From positions 3,359,973 through 3,423,972 of the forward strand of contig CM067348.1 in assembly GCA_034190875.2 (NCBI GenBank): 64,000 bases of DNA, given 5' to 3'. Each line of letters begins with the position of its first letter. The first letter of the stretch is position 1. Source of the DNA: Urechis unicinctus. Its lineage: Eukaryota; Annelida; Polychaeta; Xenopneusta; Urechidae. Shown here piece by piece: positions 46,088-58,691 of this stretch. Both the position numbers and the translations under genes were made by a program. The notes beneath the pieces were generated by a model. The model had not been told where the DNA came from and ran no database searches. It worked only from the letters and a program-made list of their open reading frames with translations.

Positions 46088-46224
46088 CTGTGGGGCTTAA
46101 AACAAGAACAGGATAAGATGGAACTATAGCGACTGTTCGATACACAAGATATCTATTTATAAATACATATGAGAGCGATAATGCGACAACAAGGATGAGA
46201 TCACTGCACGCATTCTTGTCATCA

Positions 46225-46312
46225 TTCCGCGTATTAGACCTTGGATACCATCACTATCCGCCTGTTTGACCTTGGATACCATCACTATCCGCCTGTTTGA
46301 CCTTGGATATCG
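46225..46312. repeat. 30-bp tandem repeat, about 3 copies
   Basis: Unit gaccttggataccatcac + tatccgcctgttt. Confidence 0.85.
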
Positions 46313-47329
46313 TATATCACACGTTAACGGCTTTCATTCGTAGATCAACGTTGTGTTAGCGTTCATATTGTTAGTGGAGGAAGTGAATACTGCGGTGAAT
46401 TCTATCACGTAAACCACGCCAACATGACCTTATATGGCGACTATATTCAGTCATTGTCCAAATTTCAGACGACATTTACTCGGTCAATATTGACACACGT
46501 TGCGTCTTCCGATCAGTCTGTTGATGTTATGATATCGCAACGAACATACCTTGGGGAAAGGGGTGTGTGTGAGGGGGAGGAGCGGGTGGGGGTGGGTGGA
46601 TGCCGTTCTTGCGACCACTAGGGTCGGGATATGCGTACACAATCTCCAAATACCTCGCCTAATACGTCACTGTCTATTGTGATGTCATAATGTCAACGAA
46701 GTGATCCGATAGCGATGGGCAATCAGGTTATTGGATAAGTAGAAACGGACAAGGAACGAGAGGTTGGATCCGATCAACCTGTTTGTTGCCAAACGAACAA
46801 TAACTTGCCTCTTGTCCACATAGCACACTTTCTCCTTTAGATAATAATAATTGGGATTCTGGTTCAACAGAGGCGCAAATAAATCAAAGGCCACGGTCGG
46901 AATTATTGTGTTTACAAACCATCACGTGAGGGGTTTTTAACCACAGAGGCAGATTAGCTCCATGGCGACACCAGAGAAGCCTCGTTTTCGGCAACACCAC
47001 GTCTAGTGTTTCGTCACATCAAACGACACAGAGCTATATGGTGGCGTATTTTGGTAACATCCAGTCGTCCTAATAGTACTAGCTAAATCTAGTTGCTTCT
47101 GAAGACGGGTCTGGTTACGAATGACACTCGTGGTAACCGATCCAACATGGTGGCAAGTAGTATAGGGAGTGGTGGTTCCAGCACACCCTGCAAATGGACG
47201 CATACAACAAGACTAATGAATAGACCCACTTACACTAATGAATAGGCCCATTTCAACGTATTTTAGCCCAGTTCGCCTAATGATTTTCACCGAGAGGCTC
47301 CGAATTTACGGATACAAAACGTACACTTG
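46313..47329. other. No firm gene
   Basis: Minus-strand frames at 46685-46894 and 47003-47203 are open, but without splice or domain support. The second may belong to the compact island that starts just to the right. Confidence 0.4.
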
Positions 47330-47457
47330 CACTAATGGTTTTTTAGTCGAACTGGTCAAACATACGCCGAAGTGGTACAAAAACGTACACTAACGCTAAT
47401 GATTAACAGTTCGACTAAAAAATCATTAGTGTAAGTAGACGTAACCACTTCGGCATA
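47330..47457. repeat. Two interleaved inverted repeats
   Basis: The 24-base arm 47330-47353 pairs with 47408-47431 (one mismatch). The arm at about 47363-47378 pairs with 47441-47457. The arms are ordered a, b, a', b', so they cannot all pair in one simple hairpin. The arms are separated by aaaacgtacac direct repeats at about 47316 and 47381. Confidence 0.8.
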
Positions 47458-47582
47458 TAGGGAGTCCATTGGAAGGGCCACGAGTCGCAGGTGCCAGCCT
47501 ACAGGCCAGTCCACCGGCCACAGAGCCTTCCGACCCAATGTGTACCCCCTTTTAGAGCTTTGCAAGTACATAGGTATATACA

Positions 47583-48055
47583 ATGCCAAGAACAACCTTA
47601 CCACGAGAAGCCTATACCGAGATACGACCTGGAGCCTTGTCTTTTCGTGCAGCAAAGGAGAATTACCACATTTCGCAAGCAAGGTACACAAAAATCCGTG
47701 GAATAGTCCCCCCTTGGTGTTCCACTTCCAAATACTATCCTAGACACCAAAGGCCGCCCAGCACTGCCATCTTTTGAACAACGAGCGGAGAACTGGGATC
47801 TGCTAGAAATGAGGTTTCCCTACTTGTTTCTACCCAAAAGAGAGCTAGAGATTCTAGATTTCCTTGGGTTTGGCATCTACGAACGATACCAGATACCAAG
47901 GATTTTCTAGAAATATATCTTGCAAGCTTCCAAGAACCAGTCCAGGCAGGCCAAATTCTCGACTTTGTGGGGCCCCAGCGACGGCAAGCTTCGTATTGTT
48001 TCTTCGAGGCCCCGAAAAGCAGACAAACCACACAGCAAATGCGATGGCGATTGTA
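47583..48055 (+). pseudogene. Unrecognised island ORF, plus strand, two frameshifts
   Basis: The frame opens with ATG at 47583 (MPRTTLPREAYTEIRPG). It shifts near the C run at 47707-47713 and continues with LDTKGRPALPSFEQRAENW and PKRELEILDFLGFGIYERY. It shifts again near 47905 and ends with LASFQEPVQAGQILDF and a stop near 48052. Composition is typical of a globular protein with several hydrophobic and charged clusters. Function unknown. Confidence 0.45.
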
Positions 48056-48139
48056 AGAAATGCCCGCTGTGGAGCCACTGCAACATTGACTGCGAACCCA
48101 GACCGGTCCCACTGACGCTTGTAGTCCCAGAGACGATAG

Positions 48140-48450
48140 CAGGCCAGCCTCTTCCCACCAATAGGCCAGCCTCCTCCAGCTTAGAACACCTGGTCTGCCC
48201 TATTGCCTCTCCCAATGGTGGTCCGCCCCAAACAATCTATTTGCCTGCCCTGTCTCCTATTCCATGTAGAAAGGGTCCCGCCCAACTAGCGTAGGCCAGG
48301 GTCCAATGTCCCGACTGGGGGTAGGCTTGGGGGCCGGTTCTGGTTTTGGTAGGAAATACGATGCGGCTTCCATGTGGTTCTTTGTAATTCTCCCGACGTT
48401 CCAGGCTGGCCTGGTGGTGGGAGGAGGCTGGCCTGGTGGTGGAGCACGTT
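48140..48450. repeat. Inverted repeat inside the island
   Basis: 48143-48182 (aggccagcctcttcccacca with a second gccagcctcctcc) is the reverse complement, with a few changes, of 48410-48448 (ggaggaggctggcctggtgg). The loop is about 230 bases. Each arm is itself a short tandem repeat. Confidence 0.75.
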
Positions 48451-48726
48451 CGTCGCCTGCGACCGGGGGTGGTTTCCCTTGGGTGTTCGCTACCTGCTAC
48501 TGGGGTTGACTGGCACGTTCGCTAACTGCAGGTGGAGTTGGCTGGCACGTTCGCCACTTGTGGCCCCGTTCCTATACCCTATGCCATATATAATCCTTTC
48601 CTCTGTTGCAAGGGCAGTCTTTCTGCAAGTCCTTGGTTGCAATTGCATAGCGTAGACACCACATCAAACATCGATCGTCCTTGTTTTCTATATTCAAAAT
48701 TGCCTTGGTGCGGAGTAGTTTCTCTG

Positions 48727-49420
48727 CTAGTTGGATTGTTGTGTAGTCTGGTTTCTCGCGTGGTGGTGCGGGTAGTCGAGTGTATGTAGGACGCAGCGAT
48801 CGCTCTTGCTACAGTGGTCAAAGGCGCCACATTTGCAGAAGGGATCTGCCTTGCCGAAGAGTATGGTCTGTATAGCTGGTATATCGTATCGCTGTTCTTC
48901 GCCGCAGGATTCGCTGCAGTCGTGGTGTCGTTCGACTTCTGGTATGCCGTCCTCTGGTGTGAGTAGGATGCAACACATCCGGCCCGTCCTGTTGTTTGTC
49001 GTGGAGATCTCTACTATGTCTTCTATGTACCTCCTGCAAAAGGCGTGGTGGAAAATCAGTTGGTATAGCTCACGGACCAGGCGGGGGAAATCGACAAGGT
49101 GCACTACGGTGGTACCTCGGATGGAGGAGAGAATATCGCACTCTTCCTGGTACAGAAACAATTGGGGGTTGTATTTGTGTGGGCCTGGTCGTGCCAAGAT
49201 TGGTGTACCTCGTCGTCGCAGTCCATTTTTTCGACCTCGCCTTGGCGGATTTTGGCGAAGGTTTTTGAGCCTATGCGGTAGGTCTTTCGGGATTCTCTTT
49301 CTCCTATCTTGCCGGTTTGTATGCCTTCCACTAGGCTGCCGGGGAGCTCCCGGTTGTGTGCGAAGTACTTCTTAGTTTGTTGGGGGGTATACGTCGACGA
49401 GCAGGTGCCGATACAATGAA
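48727..49420 (-). pseudogene. Unrecognised island ORF, minus strand, cysteine/histidine-rich end
   Basis: An upstream frame at about 49420-49150 includes YFAHNRELPGSLVEG and SKTFAKIRQGEVEKMD. It is followed by a change of frame, then an open frame from 49197 to 48727 with LFLYQEECDILSSIRG, FPRLVRELYQLIFHH, HHDCSESCGEEQRYD and DPFCKCGAFDHCSKSDRC. The last part has a spacing of Cys and His that could bind zinc. The frame start at 49197 is TTG, not ATG, which supports a frameshift over a real start. Function unknown. Confidence 0.45.
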
Positions 49421-49752
49421 GTAATGTGCGTGTAGATAACGAGCATGACAGTACAAAAACCTACAGATCAACTAAGGTTGGACTCCCAGCATACAACGCA
49501 ATCAACAAACCAATGGCGAAGTACCATATTTTGAATAAGGTCGAGTTGCCGTCGGAGGACTAAGGTAGGAGCTGATATTTAGGACAATGGTAGACACGGC
49601 CAAACATCGACGGTGTATTTCACGAAGAATACATCTAGGTAGCAAAGCCATGGAAAGCACACTCGATCAAAATGTTTTTGTCAACACTCTAAAGACAGGA
49701 AATAAATATGTATATATTATAAAAATGTTTATGAATTATCAAAACAAGACGT

Positions 49753-50803
<1,051 letters not shown>

Positions 50804-50821
50804 TCGATAAGCGGATTGAAT

Positions 50822-51469
50822 ATGGAAGTCGTGACTACCTTGCTAGTTCTGATGGCTTTACAAGCCATATCCCCAGTGTAATATTGATCAGTGAACGAGA
50901 CGGGGTTATGTCCTAGGGGCGGGATGCACAGGTCGGTGGAACCAGACGCAGGCGGGATGTACAGGTCAGTGGAACCAGGCGTGATGCACAGGTCAGTGAA
51001 ACCAGGCGCAGGTGGGATGCACAGGTCAGTGGAGCCAGGCGTGATGCACAGGTCAGTGAAACCAGGCGCAGGCGGGATGCACAGGTCAGTGGAACCAGGC
51101 ACAGGCGGGATGTACAGGTCAGTGGAACCAGGCGCAGGCGGGATGCACAGGTCAGTGGAACCAGGCGTGATGCACAGGTCAGTGAAACCAGGCGCAGGCG
51201 GGATGCACAGGTCAGTGGAACCAGGCGCAGGCGGGATGCACAGGTCAGTGGAACCAGGCGCAGGCGGGATGTACAGGTCAGTGGAACCAGGCGTGATGCA
51301 CAGGTCAGTGAAACCAGGCGCAGGCGGGATGCACAGGTCAGTGGAACCAGGTGTGATACACAGGTCAGTGAAACCAGGCGCAGGCGGGATGTACAGGTCA
51401 GTGAAACCAGGCGGTGTAACCGTCTTTAGTATTGGTGCCCTTCTCTGTTGTCTCCGCTGTTCTATATGA
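50822..51469 (+). pseudogene. Signal peptide in frame with a repeat ORF, broken by two stops
   Basis: The ATG at 50822 begins MEVVTTLLVLMALQAISPV, a clear secretion signal, and then meets TAA (50879) and TGA (50885). From 50888 the same frame is open to 51469: about 17 repeat units of 11 or 9 residues (GAGGMHRSVEP, GVMHRSVKP), then a hydrophobic tail (VTVFSIGALLCCL). The two unit lengths, 33 and 27 bp, are both multiples of 3, so the frame survives every unit change. A strong acceptor (attttttgctttcag|) lies 18 bases before the ATG. The design suggests a secreted or lipid-anchored repeat protein that has been lost, or stops that are allelic or sequencing errors. The minus strand is also open, so coding is not proved. 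Confidence 0.4.
50905..51412. repeat. 33/27-bp minisatellite, about 17 copies
   Basis: Long unit: ggcgcaggcgggatgcac + aggtcagtggaacca; the short unit lacks six bases (caggcg). The unit types alternate irregularly. Confidence 0.95.
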
Positions 51470-52605
51470 CCATGTGTGTATGACTGACTGTGAGCAGGCG
51501 CTTACAGCGGTCAGGCTCCGATAGGAGATGATTTAAACAAGAGCTTATGTAAGCAGATATTCGAGAAAACCACATGCAAATAAGTGTGCTTTCGTTTTCG
51601 GCAGCATCAAGGCGCTGCGTCAATTGCTACGAAAATGAGCTGCTGCTTGTTGAGGGGGCGTGGCGTGTGCTGATGAGGGGGCGTGGCGAGGGTGGACGAG
51701 GATGACGCGCGCTGTCTCAACGTGATAAGCACTTCACGTATATTAATATAATCCCGAGAAGCTCTAGAGATTCATTGCCAGCCGTGTATCCACTCGCCAC
51801 TGAGGTGATTGCGACCTGACAAATATGAAGTGCCTCACTTACAACACCGGCCATTCTATTCCGTCTTCACATTGAAATATTGAACTGCGTCTGAAAAGAA
51901 GACTCTGCCAGTTAAGCTTCCTCTGGCATGTTCAGGTCTGGGAGTCCGGGGATGGCTCATGACGCGCAGTGGCTCGGTCAGCGGCATCCCCACCCAGTGT
52001 ACGGGACGGGATAACTAAAGTGCTCATAGAAGTCATTGGCGCTGACAGCCCGAAGTCCTTGTCTCACCTAGGGTTCTCGCTGACATCTAGAGCGCTAGCC
52101 GACTTAACTCGCGAAGAAACTTGACGTCTTAATAGCAATGAACTGTAGAATCTGTAAATTGATGGTACCCGATTTCATGTGTAGGGTTACATAATTCTGC
52201 TTCATGTTAAGGCAGGGAAGATACGATTGTTTCTCAACGACGCGAAATACGCACGTGATGAACGAATAAACCGTCTGTGAATATTCATGAGCGACGATAT
52301 GTATGAGTAGAAGAGTAAATACATGGAAAATCCCAGTCTTCAGAAATTGACTGCGCATGCGTAATTATTCATTCGATGAGTTGATGTCTCCAACATGAGA
52401 GCGCCCGATCGCTCAACAATACGTGCGGCTGCGTACGACACGCCTGGTCCACCAACACAGCAATGATTAATAGGTTTCCCAGAACAACATACTATTGTTG
52501 AACATCCACAAATGCAGACAATATTCAAAGTCTCCAATAATCGTCGAAATCTACACTTTTACGAATGTTGACGACCTATATTCTGATCATATTGTGATCA
52601 TATTT
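51470..52605. other. No firm gene
   Basis: Includes a short duplicated gagggggcgtggcg motif near 51655-51690. A minus-strand segment at 52390-52510 can be read with a GNLLIIAVLV hydrophobic stretch but has no start or good splice site. Confidence 0.45.
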
Positions 52606-52777
<172 letters not shown>

Positions 52778-52808
52778 CTCCGTCTAATTTGCTTCTGTCC
52801 TGTTTCAG

Positions 52809-53009
52809 TCCCCCAAACTCCTACTTCACTGACATATATAGATCCGTCTCTGGTTCGAGATTTTTATGCGGTAGAATACCTCTACAATTGAACCCCTCCA
52901 CCACCAACAGAACCAGCCTGACGATGCAGGAGCGTCAACCTATCACCGCCATGCATTATCAAAAAGCAGTTACCAGCAACGATAATATCAGACTGCTTCA
53001 CGTGCAGGG
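52809..53009 (+). CDS. Possible plus-strand exon, unrecognised
   Basis: A very good acceptor (cttctgtcctgtttcag|) follows the TC tract. The frame is open for 66 codons (FTDIYRSVSGSRFLCGRI, TMQERQPITAMHYQK) to a donor GCAGG|GTAATT at 53009/53010; phase 2 to 1. The acceptor's quality may owe something to the neighbouring TC tract. It competes with a minus-strand candidate at 53027-53104, and both cannot be real exons of spliced genes without overlap of their introns. Confidence 0.25.
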
Positions 53010-53026
53010 TAATTCGACTTACCCCA

Positions 53027-53104
53027 CATAGGCAGTGATTCGTGGACCGGTATTCCACCACCATCATGTCCACCCCAGCCTCCAGACAGCCCGTAATGAT
53101 GTCC
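53027..53104 (-). CDS. Possible minus-strand exon, unrecognised
   Basis: An open frame reads DIITGCLEAGVDMMVVEYRS and then NHCLCG, ending at a strong donor (TGGGG|GTAAGT at about 53027). The acceptor side is weak (gaggatcag|). Confidence 0.25.
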
Positions 53105-53109
53105 TCTGC

Positions 53110-53935
53110 TACTGATCCTCACTTAACCAGTAGCATTCGTTTAACCAACAATAACCGCGGCAAGAAGTTCGCTACAGAGCCGAACTATGACGAGATAATC
53201 TGTCTTGGAGCTTCTTAATATTTCTCAGAGACCTTTTATCGCCCACTCATGGCATGCGGTCCACTTAGCTTATCAGCACAAAGAAAGCTCCCCATTTTTG
53301 ATTAAGTGAGAGCCAGTTGACGGCGCCTTTATAGACCCCACCCGAGGTTTCTTTGAGGTGATTCAAGAAGTGTTCTAGCGTGAGACGGTGGTTACCTACG
53401 GCTTAATCGATATCGATCCATCGATCGATCGATCAGTTGTGCAAGATTGTTTGTCCACAAGGTAGCCCGCGTGTAGAGTCTATGAACGGAGGCTCAAGTT
53501 GGTTTGAGGAGGAGGTTTGTTAAGTAGGAGAGACAATATTGACTCATAGTTAACAATAATAACATGGCCAGTTCATTTCGGCTTTCCATACCGTACCGCT
53601 TCGATGAGTAGATTTGATCAGTGGATATGGTGAACTAGGCTAAATTGGGTCGAGTTAGCTGAACTTTAAAACCTCTTCACTCAAAAGTGATTGGTGGAGT
53701 TTAGCATTTGAACAAACTTACCACCTTCATGGGAACACAGAGTTACATCAATAGACTTCCATTATCACATTGTGCTTGCTGTAGTTATTACAGCCGATCA
53801 TCCGAGAAAAATGAGTGCAGGAAAAGTCGAATCATTTATTTCTTCAGGAGATTGCACTATTCATTCGACTACAATAAATCCCGCGACGAAGTTCTGTTAA
53901 CATCGGCTAGTTTGGCGTCGAACTCGATGTTGGGT
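53110..53935. other. No gene seen
   Basis: Unique sequence with short chance ORFs. A tcgatcgatcgatc tract sits at about 53418-53432. Confidence 0.5.
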
Positions 53936-53937
53936 TG

Positions 53938-54112
53938 TGTAAACTTGTCAGGGGAACAGATCGATGATGATGCAGGTGAGAACATGACAAGGGGAACAGA
54001 TCGATGATTATACAGGTGAGAACATGACAAGGGGAACATATCGATGATGATACAGGTGAGAACATGACAGGGGGAACAGATCAATGATAATACAGGTGAG
54101 AACATGACAAGT
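53938..54112. repeat. 42-bp tandem repeat, about 4 copies
   Basis: Unit: aggggaacagatcgatgatg + atacaggtgagaacatgaca. Confidence 0.92.
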
Positions 54113-54499
54113 CCGACGACAAGTCTTATTGATCAGCGGCAATATTCAGAGAACTGCACTTGAAAAAAAGAGTGTATTGAAAAATACAATATCGATCCTC
54201 TTGGTATTTACGTGTCTCTGAACCAGCTATCTAGGTTGAAGTGTTGGCGTGCGGTTGTGTGTCTTCGAGACGTGCAGAAGCGCATGGTATGGTGCACGCA
54301 TGTAACGGTCTAATGACAGATAATGGGCCGAGAGGTAAGGTTAAATAGCACAAGACACGCCTGCCGAAGTTCTGATCCCACTCAGTGTCAGTATAGCACT
54401 GACAAAGTCGCATAAGGGAACTGATGAATAATGCCACTACCCTATACACACATGCATTCTCAGACAGAATGCAGATACAGATCCCCCTAGGTAGAGAAA

Positions 54500-55420
54500 A
54501 ACACCAACCGAACAAACCCAGCCCTAACCGACACACCCAAATCGTCACAACACACCCAGCCCTAACCGACACACCCAAATCGCCATAACAAATCCAGCCC
54601 TAACCGACATATACCGAAATCGTCAAAACACAACCCTCATCCAACACCCAGCCACTCATCCAACACACCAAACCTCTCATCCAACACCCAGCCCCTCATC
54701 CAACACACACCCATTCACCCAAAGGACCAAGCCACTCATCCATCACATAGCCCCTCATCCAACACACACCCATTCACCCAAAAGACCGAGCCACTCATCC
54801 AACACCTAGCCCCTCATCCAACACACAGCCACTCACCCAACAGACCAAGCCACTCATCCAACACCCAGCCCCTCATCCAACACTCAGCCACTCACCCAAC
54901 AGACCAAGCCACTCATCCAACACCAAGCCCTTCATCCAACACACAGCCACTCACCCAACAGACCAAGCCACTCATCCAACACCCAGCCCCTCATCCAACA
55001 CTAAGCCACTCAACCAACAGACCAAGCCACTCATCCAACACCCAGCCCCTCATCCAACACTCAGCCACTCACCCAACAGACCAAGCCACTCATCCAACAC
55101 CCACCCCCTCATCCAACACACAGCCACTCACCCAACAGACCAAGCCACTTATCCAACACCCAGCCCCTCATCCAACACACAGCCACTCACCCAACAGACC
55201 AAGCCACTCATCCAACACAAAGCCCCTCATCCAACACTAAGCCACTCACCCAACAGACCAAGCCACTCATCCAACACAAAGCCCCTCATCCAACACTAAG
55301 CCACTCACCCAACAGACCAAGCCACTCATCCAACACAAAGCCCCTCATCCAACACACAGCCACTCACCCAACAGACCAAGCCACTCATCAAACGCACCCA
55401 GCCACTCACCTAACGCACCC
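54500..55420. repeat. 59-bp minisatellite with a different leader repeat
   Basis: 54500-54640 has units with ccagccctaaccgacacacc. From about 54660 to 55420 are about 12 units of 59 bp built from sub-motifs cactcatccaacacc, cccctcatccaaca and cactcacccaacagaccaag, so the array has an internal three-part structure. Confidence 0.93.
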
Positions 55421-56380
55421 ATTGTCGTTATTGAAGACTCACAGATACAAATTCGTTGTTAATTTGTTCGCGAATAAATTACCGGACATCAAGCATATGT
55501 CGCAAAGATATTGATTCGTATTAGCCCAACAGACCAACATGAGTTCCTGTACATGGTTCGCAAGAGCTACCTGGCACTCCCCGATACATTTCGCAGAGCT
55601 TTCAGGATCTGGTTTCTTCTTTACAAAATTCGCGACATATGGACAACTATGATCGTCGCCGTGTGGCGTGAACCATAAGGGTTCATATCACAGTTCACGC
55701 CACGCGGATCATACCCCGAGACGTCTTCGTCAGCGCCATCGTGATTCCTAACATTCATAATGAGAAGGGACAGGAGCCAAACATCTTGTCGTGAACCGCT
55801 CGTCTTGAGGCGACCTCGTGCGGCCAGCCCATGTCGTTATGCTATAATGTACAGCATATGCTAATCAGGCTGACCCCAGTGACATCCGTCTAGCTCCTCC
55901 AGCAAGAACACTGACTTATTGTAATGATTATGAGCGCTGATGCCTGGGGTGACAGCGGCAACACCTACAGTGTTTCTCGCCCCTCCCCGTACATCCAACA
56001 AGCACGCCATGACACCGCCAGGACACACCTGAGGCCACCCAGTTCCTACTCATCAATAAGCGCAGGTGATTATGTCGTCAAACAACTCACAATACATAAT
56101 AAGACAAAAAAGCTATCATTAAACCCCGAGCAGCCGAACTCACCAACGGCCACTGGCGTACATACCCCTGATTTCAGATCGTGAAGTTAATTTCCCTGAG
56201 CGGGGGATAGTTGGGGGGGGGGGGGGGGCGGTGGGGTAGGGGATACACCGGACGAACGCAGCGTATGCTGACCTCGCTAAGGAGATTCCCGACTTATATC
56301 GCGTTTACAATTGATTCTGCGAGACTTACGAGTCCTGGGGAATATTCCCTTCTCAACCACAACAAACAACCACCCAGATT
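55421..56380. other. No gene seen; one palindrome and a G run
   Basis: A hairpin lies at 55660-55706. A run of about 18 G, broken by one C, sits at 56211-56229. Confidence 0.5.
55649..55712. repeat. Hairpin-forming inverted repeat
   Basis: Arms cgtgtggcgtgaac (55660) and gttcacgccacgcg (55693), extended outward by atgatc/gatcat, around a loop of about 19 bases. Confidence 0.8.
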
Positions 56381-56382
56381 TC

Positions 56383-56541
56383 CTGCCAAAAACAGTAGCT
56401 CACCATCGTCCTGTTTCGGCTATAGTAAACAGTAGCTGCTCACCATTGTCCTGTTTCGGCTATAGTAAACAGTAGCTCACCATTGTCCTGTTTCGGCTAT
56501 AGTAAACAGTAGCTCACCATTGTCCTGTTTCGGCTATAGTA
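56383..56541. repeat. 37-bp tandem repeat, about 4 copies
   Basis: Unit: aaacagtagctcaccattg + tcctgtttcggctatagt. Confidence 0.93.
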
Positions 56542-56544
56542 TCC

Positions 56545-57924
56545 GTCCGGGGACACGCTTGAGTCTCTCCACTCCGTCCCGACTCAAGCCCTGGTCAGGT
56601 ATTCACTGAGAATCACTTATCAGAGAGCGCTTGATGATTCACGATAGAGCACGGCTAGATGAGCTGATAAGCTGATAACAGTGTATATCACGAGTTAGAT
56701 CTGATCACAGAGCCTCAACAGCGACCGGGCCCATTCAGTTCTCTTTTCCGGGGTGAGTTTTAAAACCGCCAGATATGCCAAGGTCGCTCGATGCCGACGA
56801 TAACGCGACGAGACGCGTGGCGACCGTGTCTTGTATTGGCTCAATATAGATAATGTATACTGCAGCGTGTAAGTTAACTGGCTTCTATTCACAGCGCCAC
56901 CCCGTTACACCTCACCCCCTTACTCCTAACTACAGCTCTGATCCGGTTGATGGATGCAGCACGTTCTTCATAAACACCGATCGTACATATAACTACGCTT
57001 AAGCGCCCGTGAACAGGTGCGCTTTATCTGTCATTTACGACCAAGCAACATGTCTCTAATCGGACGACTACGGACTCTTCAATCTCGTCACAACCACCCA
57101 ATCATAGCCGTACGGCGTTCTATTGAGCCGATCTCCTGGCGTACCGGCTTCCACGCTGGCTGGTACTCGAATGGTAGGCTAGCGTAGCACGTTATGTGGC
57201 GCAGCGTCAAACAATTCTGCCATGGAGGGTGTCATCACGAATGGGGAGGGGGCGTTTGAACATATGAGCGCGTTATTGAGGCATTGTAAATGTACACAAG
57301 ACTGCATTGTACGCGTGTTCATTTCTCATGCTTCTTAGAACGCCCGGCACTCGAGTCCGAAAACGCATTTTAAGATTTGAGTGCGCATGCATAAAGGTGC
57401 TTTTCATTATAAAAACCAACCAAATCCTGCCGTGAAAAATACTACACTGACCGATTACCTGTAACTTTGGAGGATGATCTGTAATTTTCGGTGACCCCAG
57501 CGGGTTTAATGACTTATGCAAAGTCGGATTTCCTATTTGGACGGGACGTGATAAAAGCCAAATAAGGAACATAGTAGCCGCTTTTAGCCATTCGATGCTG
57601 AAAACAAGAGTTTGAGAGTTCATACCAGAAATGGATTGAAGTGCGCATGCGAAGTCACGAATATCAGTCGCTACTCATTTGCATATTTTGGTTAACCATG
57701 TTCGTAGGCTTCATGCAAGTCGCCAATATCGATCAATAACCGATGATTCAGTGTTCCCTATAACAAAAAAGCATTACAATAGAGAGAGTATAGTTGCCGG
57801 GTACAAAATGATAAACACATCCAAACATGCACAGATAAACCATGACATTGTAGCATGAGTCAAGCCTCCGCGAGGAAGCGCCTCTAAACATCGTGGGTGT
57901 ACTTGTCTATCTATAGCGGCTAGG
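56545..57924. other. No firm gene; second copy of dispersed repeat
   Basis: 57538-57765 resembles 37245-37435. Minus-strand open frames at 56695-56892 and 57273-57623 lack domains and splice support. Confidence 0.45.
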
Positions 57925-58258
57925 TGCTCGAAAGCGGTCCGGCACTTTGAAGTAGTCAGGCGCTCGGCAGCGGTCCGGCGATCTGATGTGGCCCGGCGCT
58001 CGGAAGCGGTCCGGCGCTCTGATGTGGCCCGGCGCTCGGAAGCGGTCTGGCGCTCTGATGTGGCCCGGCGCTCGGAAGCGGTCCGGCGCTCTGATGTGGC
58101 CCGCGCTCGGAAGCGGTCTGGCGCCCTGATGTGGCCCGGCGCTCGGAAGCGGTCTGGCGCTCTGATGTGGCCCGGCGCTCGGAAGCGGTCTGGCGCTCTG
58201 ATGTGGCCCGGCGCTCGGAAGCGGTCTGGCGCTCTGATGTGGCCCGGCGCTCGGAAGC
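57925..58258. repeat. 36-bp minisatellite, about 9 copies
   Basis: Unit: ctcggaagcggtctggcg + ctctgatgtggcccggcg. One unit is a base short (near 58100), so the open frames on either strand change there. Confidence 0.95.
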
Positions 58259-58637
58259 ATGACATCGAAAACCGTCCACTTGTGCCTGCGACTGCGTCGG
58301 GATGAGGGTGGGTAATACGTAGCGTGTGGATGACGTAATTCGCACAATTATGGCGACCAATAAGGCGAGCGCTCATCATGGTCGGCAGCGCGCGTCACCA
58401 GATCGAGGTCCCTATACTGGAGCGTTTGGACCTCGATAACAAACGCAGGGGTCTATAACATGAAATGAAAACCGAAAAAAGAATGCGCGAAAATGCGAAA
58501 GGAATGTTCACCCTTAAGTAACCAAAGACACATTCTCTTCACCATCGGTTAATAGCCGTGGTTAACTGTCATAATAAGACACAACACCTTCGTCAGAGTG
58601 AGGCGGTAGGTAATGAATAACCACGGGTCTCATGGTT

Positions 58638-58691
58638 AACCACGCCGCGTTAACCACGCCGGGTTAACCACGCGGCGTTAACCACGCCCGT
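58638..58691. repeat. 15-bp tandem repeat, 4 copies
   Basis: Unit ggttaaccacgccgc with small changes. Confidence 0.85.

Larger units (their letters stand above)
47440..49570. mobile_element. Compact island of decayed ORFs, viral or large-transposon remnant
   Basis: Unlike the AT-rich surroundings, this 2.1 kb is densely open on both strands with little space between frames. It holds a plus-strand frame set at 47583-48055 and a minus-strand frame set at 49420-48727, convergent, with a proline-rich and inverted-repeat segment between them. Each set is broken by frameshifts, two of them at or near runs of C. None of the proteins is recognised. There are no introns, RT, integrase or capsid motifs that I can name, so the assignment to a dsDNA virus or Maverick-type element is inference from gene density and orientation. 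Confidence 0.4.

Noticed and set aside
48306-48655. Gly/Trp-rich plus-strand frames in the compact island
   Set aside because: They arise from a proline-rich, tandemly repeated segment on the other strand; no independent support.
52390-52510. GNLLIIAVLV reading on the minus strand, resembling TM1 of a class A GPCR
   Set aside because: A stop lies just upstream, the acceptor is weak, and no further TM exon follows; chance hydrophobic stretch.
57774-58379. 201-codon Arg/Ala/Pro repeat frame
   Set aside because: It comes from the 36-bp array. A unit one base short switches the frame, so no constraint is visible.
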